Positions 54,690-64,000 of a stretch of 64,000 bases of DNA are shown piece after piece. The notes beneath the pieces are model-generated. The model searched no databases. It was not told the DNA's origin and saw nothing but the letters and a program-made list of their open reading frames with translations. The DNA is from Kappaphycus alvarezii. Lineage: Eukaryota > Rhodophyta > Florideophyceae > Gigartinales > Solieriaceae. Each line of letters starts with the position of its first letter. The stretch's first letter is position 1. Location of the stretch: contig NADL03000118.1 of the NCBI GenBank assembly GCA_002205965.3, forward strand, positions 62,001 through 126,000, read 5' to 3'. The translations under genes were made by a program, and so were the position numbers.

Positions 54690-55570
54690 ATATCAAATGA
54701 ACTCATGCTTTCCAAGCCTGACATCTTGCTCTTTTCCGCAGCAGTACCCGACCGAGCATGGCCCTCTGTCCTTAAATACTCATCCATTTCCGTTTTCTCT
54801 TCGCTCACTCACCCCCACCGGGGTACATACATGCCGTCCCCTGCGTGAAAAGTTGCGCTGGGTAACCTTCTCTGTACCTAGTCATTATTTTTATCTGCTC
54901 GCTGAATGATATTCTCCTGGTGCTCTTTCGACGTCGCATCCGCATTAGATCCAAGCGGCCAGCATGATTTGACCTGAAAGAACGAGGACAGTATGAATCG
55001 CCGAGATCAAGTCTTTCGCAACGACATCGCCCGCTTCTGTAAAGAAGTTCGCATCGCTGCCCTTGTAGAAAATTAGCTCCCCGTCCAGGGTCTCAATTCC
55101 TCTATTCTTTAGTAGTACCCTTCATTGCGAATTTAAATGAACATTCCGAGTGCCTATGGTCTCTACATCAGTGATATTACCATCGAGGTTACTGGTACTC
55201 ATCCTCCTACTGATACCAAATCTCTCCAAGTACTGATACCGCAAGCGGTGCGCCAAAACTCGCAGAGCGCGAAAAAATCTTGTTACAGTGATTTTTCTGC
55301 GACCTAAACAATATTCCCCTCTCTACAGTCAGGCCTGATATCTATTGAGCATTGATCGACTAAAATCAGAGGTTCTTCCAACGCATCGCTTCCTACGCTC
55401 CTCTTCTTGGTTCCTCCCCTCAGCAGGAACTTCGCGAATTAGTTAATTGCTCGCGTTTAACCTCCAAGTGATTCGGACACGACAAGTTTCAGCCCTACAG
55501 CTGCCTGCATGCTTGACCTCTATCTTCTCAAAGTCTTTCTTGCCTTAGAACTCGTACAAATTACCACTAT
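54690..55570 (+). mobile_element. LINE fragment L6: knuckle, endonuclease end and 3' end (old)
   Basis: Colinear with L2 and L3 on the plus strand: GTTTTCTCTTCGCTCACTCA against GTTTTCTCTTCGCTTCCTCA of L2, then LDPSGQHDLT and EDSMNRRDQVFRNDIARFCK. A later frame gives IPSAYGLYISDITIEVTGTH, then REL-like residues. TTGGTTCCTCCCCTCAGCAG and GGTTTAA...ACAAGTTTCAGCCC match the 3' end of L3. It has several stops and frameshifts. It begins about 130 bp outside the chromovirus target duplication, so it is older than or independent of that insertion. Confidence 0.6.
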
Positions 55571-55757
55571 GTCCTTCCACATGAGCAGAATCAAGGTCAT
55601 GGGACTACCAACCTTCGCTCTTCTCGCAATAGACCAGACCCAACTACTGTACCCTTGATCATTGACAATAAGGAACTCCTATTAAGCACCTTTACACTCA
55701 GCTTCCAGAAAACAACTTAAACACACTTGTGCCACACTACCATTATCTTGAACAGTT

Positions 55758-56021
55758 ATGGAACATAATGGAGGAAACTTGATCCTTACTCTTCAAATAT
55801 TAAAGAAACCCACCACTGCAAGTAAGGCCTGTCCGGCAGCTGTGCAGCGAGAGTTAAAAAAGGGGCGTTTCAATGCTTCTCTTTATACCAATAAAATTGG
55901 CACAAGTCGTTCGGTATTCGAAAGAATAACAAACGGCTTGTTTTCATACAATCAGCGTGAGAGTGGGTGGAAGGTGCCACTCGATCTACTTTGGGAGGGA
56001 CGTTTCGCGAGAGATAAATAG
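55758..56021 (+). CDS. Small unidentified ORF (possible DNA-transposase HTH remnant)
   Basis: ATG-started 87-codon frame. The middle, VQRELKKGRFNASLYTNKIG then TSRSVFERITNGLFSYNQRE, has the look of the N-terminal helix-turn-helix of a Tc1/mariner-type transposase (K/R-x-IG-x-SRS-V-x-R). There is no catalytic domain, no terminal inverted repeats and no TA duplication that I can see. It ends 23 bp before a 5S-like sequence. The assignment is a weak inference from one motif. Confidence 0.25.
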   Translation: MEHNGGNLILTLQILKKPTTASKACPAAVQRELKKGRFNASLYTNKIGTSRSVFERITNGLFSYNQRESGWKVPLDLLWEGRFARDK

Positions 56022-56043
56022 TGAAAGACGCAGCCCCGCGGCA

Positions 56044-56157
56044 TTAAAATTCGGCCATACTAAGCTGAAATGCACTAGATCCCATCCCGAACTCCAAACT
56101 CAAGGCGCTTCAGGCTGGGGTAGTAACAAGGGCATGAATCGAGGGCTCTCTTTTTTT
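56044..56157 (+). pseudogene. 5S rRNA-like sequence (probable pseudogene or 5S-derived repeat)
   Basis: Key segments match eukaryotic 5S rRNA in order: CGGCCATAC (56052-56060), AATGCACTAGATCCCATCC (56069-56087), CGAACTCC, then GCTTCAGGCTGGGGTAGTAAC (56107-56127 region), AAGGGCATGAATCG and a T7 terminator-like run (56151-56157). From the first match to the T run it is shorter than the usual ~120 nt, with the loss on the 3' side. The internal control region is diverged. It is therefore more likely a truncated 5S copy or the head of a 5S-derived SINE than a working gene. Confidence 0.5.
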
Positions 56158-56329
56158 AGGTTTAATCTAAAAGTAATTATTTGATACTCAAAGGTAGGGT
56201 GACTACAAATATTTTCAAACTCATTCGAGACGGTGCTACTCATTCAATGTAAAATCACTCAGACCAACCTTTAAAACCATTCCAACACGATTTGTCACCA
56301 AATAATACCGTCCATCTCCACCAATATTT

Positions 56330-58650
56330 CCAAACAATTCGACTTACCCTTCTTAGACTTATATCTAGATATTGATGTCTTCAGGAAGGAATATTACATT
56401 TTTTGCACCAATCCGCCACACGTCTATGAATAAATGCCCTTTTCACCTCTTTATCGGGCACCCTAGCTCGCGAAGCAGTTGCAGAGGCCAAAAAGACTCG
56501 GAAATTATTGAGCATCTGGATGCCATCCGAAAGTTGTCGAAATCAGCAACGCCACGAAGCGATTCACCGGGCTGTGATCTGAAATGAAGCCCTCATACAG
56601 GACATGCTTCGTGATTTTGGCCTGGTTCAACTGCTTCTCTGGGCACTAAGACGAGTCGAAATCCGAGCAGGAGCTATGGGGTGGATGAACTTGATGTCGA
56701 AGAAATACCAATGGCAGGGCTGACTTCGAAAACCCCGACGCTGATTTTTAATTTTTATCATTGTATTTGGACCTTTGTTAGTCTGGAGGCCAGCCTTAGT
56801 GTTGTTGAAGACTCTTGGTATAATTTTGGCGACACTTTTGACCAACAAAGATCTATCGAGTGCATCATTTTCCGCTATAAATGCTTTTCTAAAATCCGTG
56901 TATTTGAGTTCGTCGAATTCGATTTGCATTTTCGGTCCAGGAAAAACCCCCATTTTCGAAGTTCTGGTGTGTAGCAACGCCTCTTTCATGGGGAGATCTT
57001 TGATGTACCTTCAGTACTACGACAGTAGACCAAAGAATCCCCTTACTCTCGTTTTTGAAGGAAGTCTCGGTGCCAAATCAATTTTTCATTTTTTACCATA
57101 TCTACTTTGCTTCCTACTCAATCTTCAATTTGATTCAGTAGCTTGATGTAATCTTGCACAAAGAGGCATTTTATCAGTTTGATTTGCAAGCTTTACTCTG
57201 ATATTTTCCCCAATACTGCCCAGGAATCCGAGGTATGATCATCCAAGTATTTTGAGAATACCATACTCTTATCAAAGCACCCTCACAAATATAAATCCAT
57301 CGAAAAACTCATGCAATACTCTTTTGAATCTTCCTAATACAATATTGAGACCGAACGGAATTACCTTGAATCTGTATGTACATATTTCACTAATAAAGGG
57401 GTTTTCCCTTCAATTTCATATTATGGAATCTTCTAATATCCAGTGTACAGGTGAGTTGACGTGAATTGGCTCCCGTCTCTAAAATCCTGAGAAATTTCAT
57501 CATTTGGAATCTGGAATATATTTCTTACTATTGTGTGGTTTAACTGTTGTAATCAACTCCAAATCGAAGCTTTTCATCATTTTGTGATGATGCAACGACA
57601 GGAATGACCATGCAGACTAGACGGGCTGAAGTATGCTATTCTCAACACATTGTGACATTTTCCTGGATGAACTGGTAATATTTTGGAGGTTCATGTCTAT
57701 GAATGTGTTAAATTGGCTGAGTATTGGTAGGGTCGAAGAAAACGATTTACCAAAAACACTTGCTTTTATTAAATATGAAACGCCTAATGCAATAAATTCG
57801 TAAGATTTTAGTATCCAGGATATCTTTCTAGACGCGGTAGAGGGAAGGTATTTCAATTTTCCATTAATATTCAAGATATGTTTTTCCAGTAAATTTTATC
57901 ATCTCCGCTTTGATGAACTCCTTCAGTTGCATCTAAATGTTCGGAATTGACCTTCACCGAATCTTTGATGCTTCGGACAATTATTCACCTTTCATATTCC
58001 GAATTCAAAGTTCCCGCAAACTGCTACAAATTTAGAGCCCCAAGTTGCCTTCAAATCTCAGTCGTCGCCTGCATCATACCTATTCGTACCAATTCAATGC
58101 GATGTTTAGAATCTATCTTTCATGAAGTTTTTCCTATTTTCGAAGGCATTTTTGTTTCATAGCGTTCTCTTTCATAGCTAGATGTAAAAATTTAAATGTC
58201 TGTACCTCTCAAATCCTCTGGTCTCAAGTAATTTATCGAAGCCTGGAGTCCTTGTTACAGTATGCATCCGATTTGAACTGATAACATTTGGTTTCTAAGG
58301 TCAATACATGTACCTAGCTCTTCCATTATATAACATAAATTAACTATAGCGAAACGTAGCTCATGCAGAACGAGAGAAAGAGACATATACTTTCGAGTCC
58401 CCGAAAAAAACCAGAACGCTGTCAAAGGTACCCACACATTCTGAGATGGTAACATATGCAACAGTTATTCTTCTTGCAGTTGGGAACATTTTAGAAACAG
58501 AGATTTTTTCGTCAAATTTAATGAAAAATAATTTAAATCAGCCCAGATTCGAAAACGCTGTTCTTTTTGGTCCCAAGATTTTGAACGGAACTAGCTCAAG
58601 ACGCTCTCTTCTTTTCGAGGCTGTTTCTACGTAGAGTTCTTGCATTTATT
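56330..58650 (-). mobile_element. Old Ty3/gypsy pol fossil, heavily decayed
   Basis: Minus-strand pieces retain the order of a Ty3/gypsy polyprotein. A protease-to-RT linker-like part lies upstream (about 57.6-57.9 kb). An RT-like part includes EKLRFGVDYNS. The connection motif FFGLLS followed by Tyr/Arg residues and RYIKDLPMKEA lies near 57.0 kb. An RNase H/integrase-like part lies further on (about 56.3-56.6 kb). It has many breaks and AT-rich drift, and no LTRs are recognised. It is much older than the chromovirus at 48.8-54.6 kb and is not a copy of it. Confidence 0.5.
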
Positions 58651-59759
58651 CGATTTTCTATACTTGATGATCTTTTTAGCTCTTCCTTCGCGCCTCCTGC
58701 ATCGCACGTTATTACCTGGCCAAAAGTGAATCAATTTTTCGCCGAACTGAGCTAGGCTACGATGTCGTGTTTCTTAACATACCAAAAACATACTTAGGGG
58801 AACTTTGCAATTTTTTCTGCTTTTAATCTACTTGCTCGAGCAGTTTACACTGCCGGTACAAAGTGATCATATATTTTCTTCCAGGGAGGTAAGGTGCTGG
58901 AATATTTTCAATCATTTGATGATCAAATCTTGGCTTATTCGATAAAATGTACCTTCTGCATCCCATTAGTCACGTTGACTTGGCCGATTTTGCTGACGAA
59001 TATATATGCTCTTGGCGTTTTGCAGCGTACTTTCTTTCCTTTTTTGAAACTTTTCATCTCAGGTCCCCCAGTTCAGCGCCGCTGAGCTATTTCTGAGCTT
59101 TAGTAGTTACTTTTAAGATGGACAAATGACATCGATATACACTCTGCCTTCGCTTTTTCACCCAGCGACTGAGATCTCTCCGAGTTCTAAACAAACTACA
59201 CAATAAAGCACCTCAAGTCAATAAACGTATGAGAGAATTTGATGAGGAGAAAATGGGAGAAAATCTCACCGTCCATTGCCGCCTTAATGAGCAGTACGTA
59301 CCTTGCTTTGGCGTTAAACCGACCCTTCTCGTAAAGATTACACAAATAAAGTAATGAGCCTAAAAAATCACTGAGTTTGACGACTTTTATGGTGGTGCGG
59401 ATCATTTCATCTTCATTAGCTTCTTCTTAGCGTATTTTTTCACAAACCAGTAACATACTTCGGAGAAGTTGCGCCAATTTTCATGATGGAACCACCAATC
59501 GATGAGCGTTGCTTTACAATTGCTCTATGTGTCACAAAAAAGATACAAAAAGATACTCGTAGCCTTCTCTCATGATTATTTTCCCTCATCACAACAATTT
59601 CATATGTATAAAAAAATTTCAACCTATTTTTCTTGCTTTCTGTGAGCTATATACGGGCAGCAGTAAGATCAATACTGCAAAGAAATAGGATAATACAAAC
59701 AGAGCCTGAAATAAGATAATGCACAGGTCGAATACCTCAAATGCAATCCCCACCAATTA
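58651..59759. other. No gene recognised
   Basis: AT-leaning sequence with only short frames and no recognisable motif or repeat. The 3' boundary of a family A unit follows at about 59760. Confidence 0.4.
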
Positions 59760-60180
59760 CGAAGTGGTAGGAATAAATCGGCGAGGGTTAGATTCTCAGA
59801 GCCAATTCTCCTAGAACGGAGAGGTTTAAAGTGACATATGTCCTACCGAAGTATATTTTTGGGAACACGGAGAGGTCTAGAAGAACAGAGATCAAGGTGA
59901 TACAACTGAGTATAGAAGCAGCGAAGTCGACCAACTGTGCTCAGGGACTATCGTTAAAGAAATAATTGTTAGGGCAGAATTTGACTCTCAACTTCTAGAC
60001 TACTTGTATATGCACTTGATTTTCTCTCTAAAACTGCTTGCTCTCTACTCGAGGAAGCGGATTACTTAATCTAACCCTTAAGGCCCAAATAGACATACCA
60101 AAATACCATAAAATGTGTTCAAGTGAATTGTATGCACGAGAATGACCAGGGAAAGAATTATGAAGGTAAATATCTAGTTA
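59760..60180 (-). pseudogene. Family A 3' flank (coding part lost or unrecognisable)
   Basis: Colinear with the 3' flank of the 21.3 and 24.4 kb copies on the minus strand. Plus-strand segments are GAATAAATCGGCGAGGGTTA, GATTCTCAGAGCC, GTCCTACCGAAGTATA, GGCAGAATTTGACTCTCAAC, GAGGAAGCGGATTACTTAAT and ACCATAAAATGTGTTCAAGT. The coding blocks expected at 60.2-60.9 kb are not recognised. It lies in the same orientation as the next copy at 61.4-62.3 kb, about 1.6 kb away. Confidence 0.5.
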
Positions 60181-60589
60181 TTTCCTTAGGAATCTAGGCT
60201 AATGAGGTAGATTCTAATTGAAACTTTTATAGAATCATACAAATGAGCTTGAAATGAGCTTGGAATTTTCGGGCACCTTAGCATCTAATGTCTTCAATTA
60301 TTTACGTCTCGTATCAGAACAAAGAAGTTATTCCATGAATTTGCCACGTTCAAATTACTAAAAATAACGCTTACGGTGCTAAAATTTCAAGGCGACGATA
60401 AGTTTATATCGAATATTTTCTATATTCCACAGAGAAGGATATGACTATCGGGTTAAGAGCTAGTTGGAGGGTCCACTTCTGCCATGTGCAATGACATTCG
60501 CGAGCTGAAAGTGATAGAAACAGATCACCACAAGATGAGACTAAGGTGGTGAGACACCATTAGTCTGATCATGCCTGCCGTCGTAATAT

Positions 60590-60900
60590 ATTTACGGTCT
60601 ACTGGTGGGATTAACTCTTCAGGCAAGATTGTAGTTCAGAAACATAGAATCGGAGAGTGAACTTCGATGCACGAGCCGGGGTATCACATAGTGGAGGAAG
60701 GCAGGGCGACAGTTTGCTTTCCAGATCCTGTACCTTATCACGGTGCGCCAACGCGACAGCTCCGCCAGTGGCTAAAGTGGCCTTCGTGCGAACCACTGAT
60801 TTGAATGAGGAGACGATTTTTTTTTCGCACGCAACGGGAAGTTTCTCTTCGTTTCTAGGATCGGTGGGGTTGTGAAGCAGGATGTGCGTAGGGCCGAGCT
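60590..60900 (-). CDS. Unidentified open segment
   Basis: About 100 codons are open on the minus strand with GC-balanced composition in AT-rich surroundings. It reads TELGPTHILLHNPTDPRNEE, SVVRTKATLATGGAVALAHR, DKVQDLESKLSPCLPPLCDT, and ends VSELQSCLKS. There is no ATG near the start. It may be an exon of a lost gene or part of a transposon ORF. No family is recognised. Confidence 0.25.
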
Positions 60901-61409
60901 CTGTGCTTGAGATTAGCAGAGGCAGTTAGTATTGACAGTCGAGTCTGCACTGAAGACGTTGCGAGACAAAAAATCCTCAATACTCACAATGAAGGCTTGA
61001 AAAGAGAGAGGTAATCTTACAAACACAGCTGAATCATCCGGAATACCAAAAGAGGGCACAATTCAGGCTGAAAAGTTTCAAGGTTCTGAATTGCGGCCAT
61101 TGCGTGGCTCTAATATCAAAGCATTTTTTTAATAAAGAATCTTCGGAAGATACAAAAACGAGAATTTGTGCGAGTGAATGTACATGAAATGGAGATATTA
61201 AGCTAGATAATTGGAAAAGTCAGCTTGGTATTGAAAGTAGATGCGAAAATGATTACAAAGAATGTATTTTAAAAAGCTGAAAAGAGGTTTGAACTAGCCA
61301 TGTTTGTCATGTTTCTTAATTTTATCTATGATTGAATATAATAGTTCATAGAATGCCTATGTATGCTGCTCATATGAAAGTTTCACATGGAATCTGTATC
61401 AGACCGACC

Positions 61410-62310
61410 CATACAGGTTATTAGCGGAAGGTAGTTTTAGAGAAAATCTCCAGAGAATGATATTCTCAGAGAAAATTATCTAAAGACGGAGGTTTTGCGA
61501 GCGACAGGGGTGCTACCGAAGTATTGTTGTGGGAACGAGAAGAGTTGAAAAGCATAGGGGGCGAGTGTCTGCAAGGAAGTATAGATGTAGCAGGGTCTGC
61601 TACCTATGCTCAGGGACTAATGGAGAAATGTTTCTTAAGGCGGAATTTGAATTTCAAGTTCTGGACTGATTGCGTCTGCATTGAATTTTTCTGCCAACTT
61701 TCTTAAACTACGCAAATGAAAGCAGTGTAAGTAGCTTATATTCACTTTTTGGCTACCCTTGAACTCTCACGCAAACATAATAATTGCCATAAAATGCGCT
61801 CGAAAAAAAATTGTCCCGCATAGAAACTAAGCATAAGATATTTTCAAAATATGTACCAATCTCTAGAGATCAAAATCAATATCTTTGAGGTAAGAACTGA
61901 GCAAATCTTGCAAAATATCCAATACTCCAATATAATCTCTACAAATTACTTCGAACGGCTTAGAATGGTAGATGGAATCCTCGGACATATCAAGGTCCTT
62001 CAATCTTTCTTCAAGATACGCAAAACTACGTTTCTTCTCCATCCAGGGAGTTCAAATTTATGATAAAACGATCGATCTCTCCTTCGCCTCTTACAGAGGC
62101 TTTCACACATTTGTACTTCAAGGGATTCCACGGATCTACTCAATTCTGTTTATCCTCCGCATTTTCAGCGTTTTCATTCTATTCTATCCCCTCAAGCTCT
62201 TTTGCTACTTCTAAAAAGTTACGAAGTATCCACATTCTAACAAATTTCTGCCCCATATGTCCTCCGTAGTTCTAGTAGTCGGTGGACCAGTTGAACATTA
62301 CGGTCAGACC
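61410..62310 (-). pseudogene. Family A unit, subtype 1 (decayed, conserved tail open)
   Basis: Traces of all blocks remain in the right order on the minus strand. Block 1 is NWSTDY, then FVRMWILRNFLEVAKELEG (matches VREWVRRKCFEQAEEAEEE of the 21.3 kb copy). Block 2 is VDPWNPLKYK (matches VDPWEPLVYN). Block 3 lies in a 59-codon ATG frame (62042-61863): MEKKRSFAYLEERLKDLDMS, SKPFEVICRDYIGVLDILQD, LLSSYLKDIDFDL. Frameshifts separate the earlier blocks. The 3' flank (61860-61410) carries GGCGGAATTTGAATTTCAAG, GCTACCGAAGTATTG and the other family segments. It is the most diverged copy that still keeps its C-terminal motif. Confidence 0.6.
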
Positions 62311-64000
62311 TAGTAGTATGTGTAATGTTTCAAAGATGCCGCTATAGAACTTTCAATAGGTACATGACTTCGATCATTTTCACGGTCTTGGGTGAAATGA
62401 AAAATGCAAGGCAATGATGAAGATTTGAATTTGCATGAAGTCAAGGCAGTCATGAAAAATATGCTCCAAAAATTGTGGGAACTGAATTTGAAGTATGGAG
62501 GGATCACGAGTCGAAATATTTCTTTTGAAAAAGGAAGACCAAATTTTCAAAATTTCAAATAGAAAGTAGAGTCATACGGTGAGTTTCGATTCATAAATTA
62601 AAATTAATGTAGGGTTTATTTAGTTGAAAGAAGAGGTAAGGCGATAAGCTTGAAAAGCAGAGGTCAAAGATGGATCTCAGGATTAAGGGAACAAGTATTT
62701 GCGTTAAGAAACAGTTTTGTAATGACCGGTTTAAGGTAAAATAGAAAATTCTAAACTTAGTAACACTGTCGAATTTCGATTCTTTCGTTAACTCATTTGT
62801 TGACATATGAGGGATCGCGTGTGTTGGAAAAAACTTTCCTCTCAATCTGGCGTCTTTCCGATGATTTCATTTAGAATCTTTAATTTTTCGGGAATATGCA
62901 GAAAAGAAGAGACACTTTATGGGAATATTTGAAAGAATGTAAGTAAAACAATATTCAGAAATATCGCGATGCAACTTCCCGTGTAATAGCGATTGCAGTC
63001 CAAAAAAGGCAGTCTGACAGTCCTGCTTGAGTTAGCAGGTTAAACGTACAGGTATGTTCTTCTTTGCAGTATGAATCTAACTTCATTCACAGAGTTCATC
63101 ATTCTTAGCGTGCTCGTGCGACGACTCTAAATTAGAGAATTTAGAAAGGGGATGACCTATAAGAAAATCCTGAAAACAAAGGTAAATAATGGGTCTGGTC
63201 CCACAAATAGGATCTAAATTGATGGTTAATGTCGTCTGCGTGCAATGATTTGAGAGAAATTATCTCCATAGTAACCTCGGACCAGATGAAGGTACTCAGG
63301 GGCTGGTAGGTGAGATTGAAATTTTGTAAAAATTTCTGTTTGGGTACTTCAAATTCAGTAAAGGCAGAATTTGTAAAATATTTATGAAAATAGGGCTGTT
63401 TGTATTCTCACACGTTTTTATTTTTTGTTCCAATAAAGACGTTAAGGATAGAACCATTGATCAATCTGTGGAACAGCTGGTAAACTCTAAGATAATTATT
63501 ATTCTCCTTCAACTACATTCCGCATTGGTGGCCACTTCCAACGCCATCATCTCGTTAGCTTAGCTACGAACTACTTTTTATTTGCAGTAAATGATCCGTC
63601 ATTCGTTTTGTAGATCCTGATGTTTTGCTAAAATTCAAGTTCTTAGGACTTCCAGCCTTAGCAATAATCGTAATAAGCTATCAGATACTTTTCAATTGGT
63701 ATATCGGCCCCAATTTTTGTTTTTTGGATTCTGTCACTTGATTGAAATGGATGCACCGTTCGCGGTAGGCCTAGGACTCTTGTCCGTAATTTATATCTGA
63801 ACCGACGTTCTGTACCATTGCTCCTTGGCAAAAAAACCCTGTATACCATCCCACTTACCTCCCCCAGCTCAGCAAAAATGCCCAATTGATTTCCCTCCTA
63901 ATAAACCAACCCCTTTCTCCATCGGATACTCAGAGATTTGGAATGCTATGAAATTAGAGAATAAATACAAAAACGAAAAAATTTGACTACCTCACCGTGG
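62311..64000. other. No gene recognised
   Basis: AT-rich sequence to the window end. Frames up to about 85 codons have no motifs. I see no RNA gene, and no copies of R1-R4, family A or LINE sequence. Confidence 0.4.

Noticed and set aside
1-64000. CRISPR arrays, prokaryotic operons or phage modules
   Set aside because: There are no regularly spaced repeats, no ribosome-binding-site-led gene strings and no prokaryotic gene families; everything recognisable is eukaryotic.

Overview
The window looks like repeat-dominated nuclear DNA of a eukaryote, most probably a filamentous fungus. This rests on a fungal-style chromovirus (Ty3/gypsy), a Ty1/copia element primed by initiator tRNA-Met, CT-rich leaders behind TATA-like boxes, and alternation of GC-balanced islands with long AT-rich deserts. 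The species cannot be read from the sequence. There is almost no convincing host single-copy gene; the best candidate is a small proline/serine-rich coiled-coil ORF at 28975-29667 (-).

Layout: 1-1.5 kb is a promoter-like stretch with GTAC palindromes and a C-rich tract. Islands at 1.5-5.8, 12-31.6, 37.2-40.6 and 54.6-56.2 kb are packed with decayed repeats. AT-rich gene deserts fill 5.8-12.1, 40.6-48.1 and most of 58.7-64 kb. Two LTR retrotransposons are bounded exactly by LTRs and 5-bp target duplications. One is a copia element (31622-37175, -, TSD TATAT). The other is a chromovirus (48795-54555, -, TSD CTAAC) with unusually short LTRs of about 72-74 bp, a separate double zinc-finger ORF before gag, and a probable tRNA-derived SINE inserted in it. 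An old, heavily decayed Ty3/gypsy pol fossil lies at about 56.3-58.65 kb (-).

The most novel content is a multi-copy family, here called family A. It has at least eight copies (4.7-5.8 -, 12.1-13.0 +, 15.4-16.6 +, 21.0-22.4 +, 23.4-24.6 -, 39.4-40.6 -, 59.8-60.2 -, 61.4-62.3 -). Each unit is about 1.1-1.3 kb and carries a TATA/CT-rich promoter, an acidic protein of about 220 aa with three conserved blocks, and a conserved 3' flank that ends at a shared boundary. I recognise no known protein family in it. Its copies occur among 3' fragments of LINE elements that all keep only the Cys/His knuckle and restriction-like (PD-(D/E)XK type) endonuclease end of ORF2, with no reverse-transcriptase core visible.

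Short dispersed repeats (R1, thirteen copies; R2, R3, R4, a few copies each) fill much of the rest, and the copia element has inserted inside one R1 copy. A 5S rRNA-like sequence lies at 56044-56157. The region reads as an accessory, transposon-rich compartment in which successive waves of LINEs, family A units, short repeats and young LTR elements have been layered.
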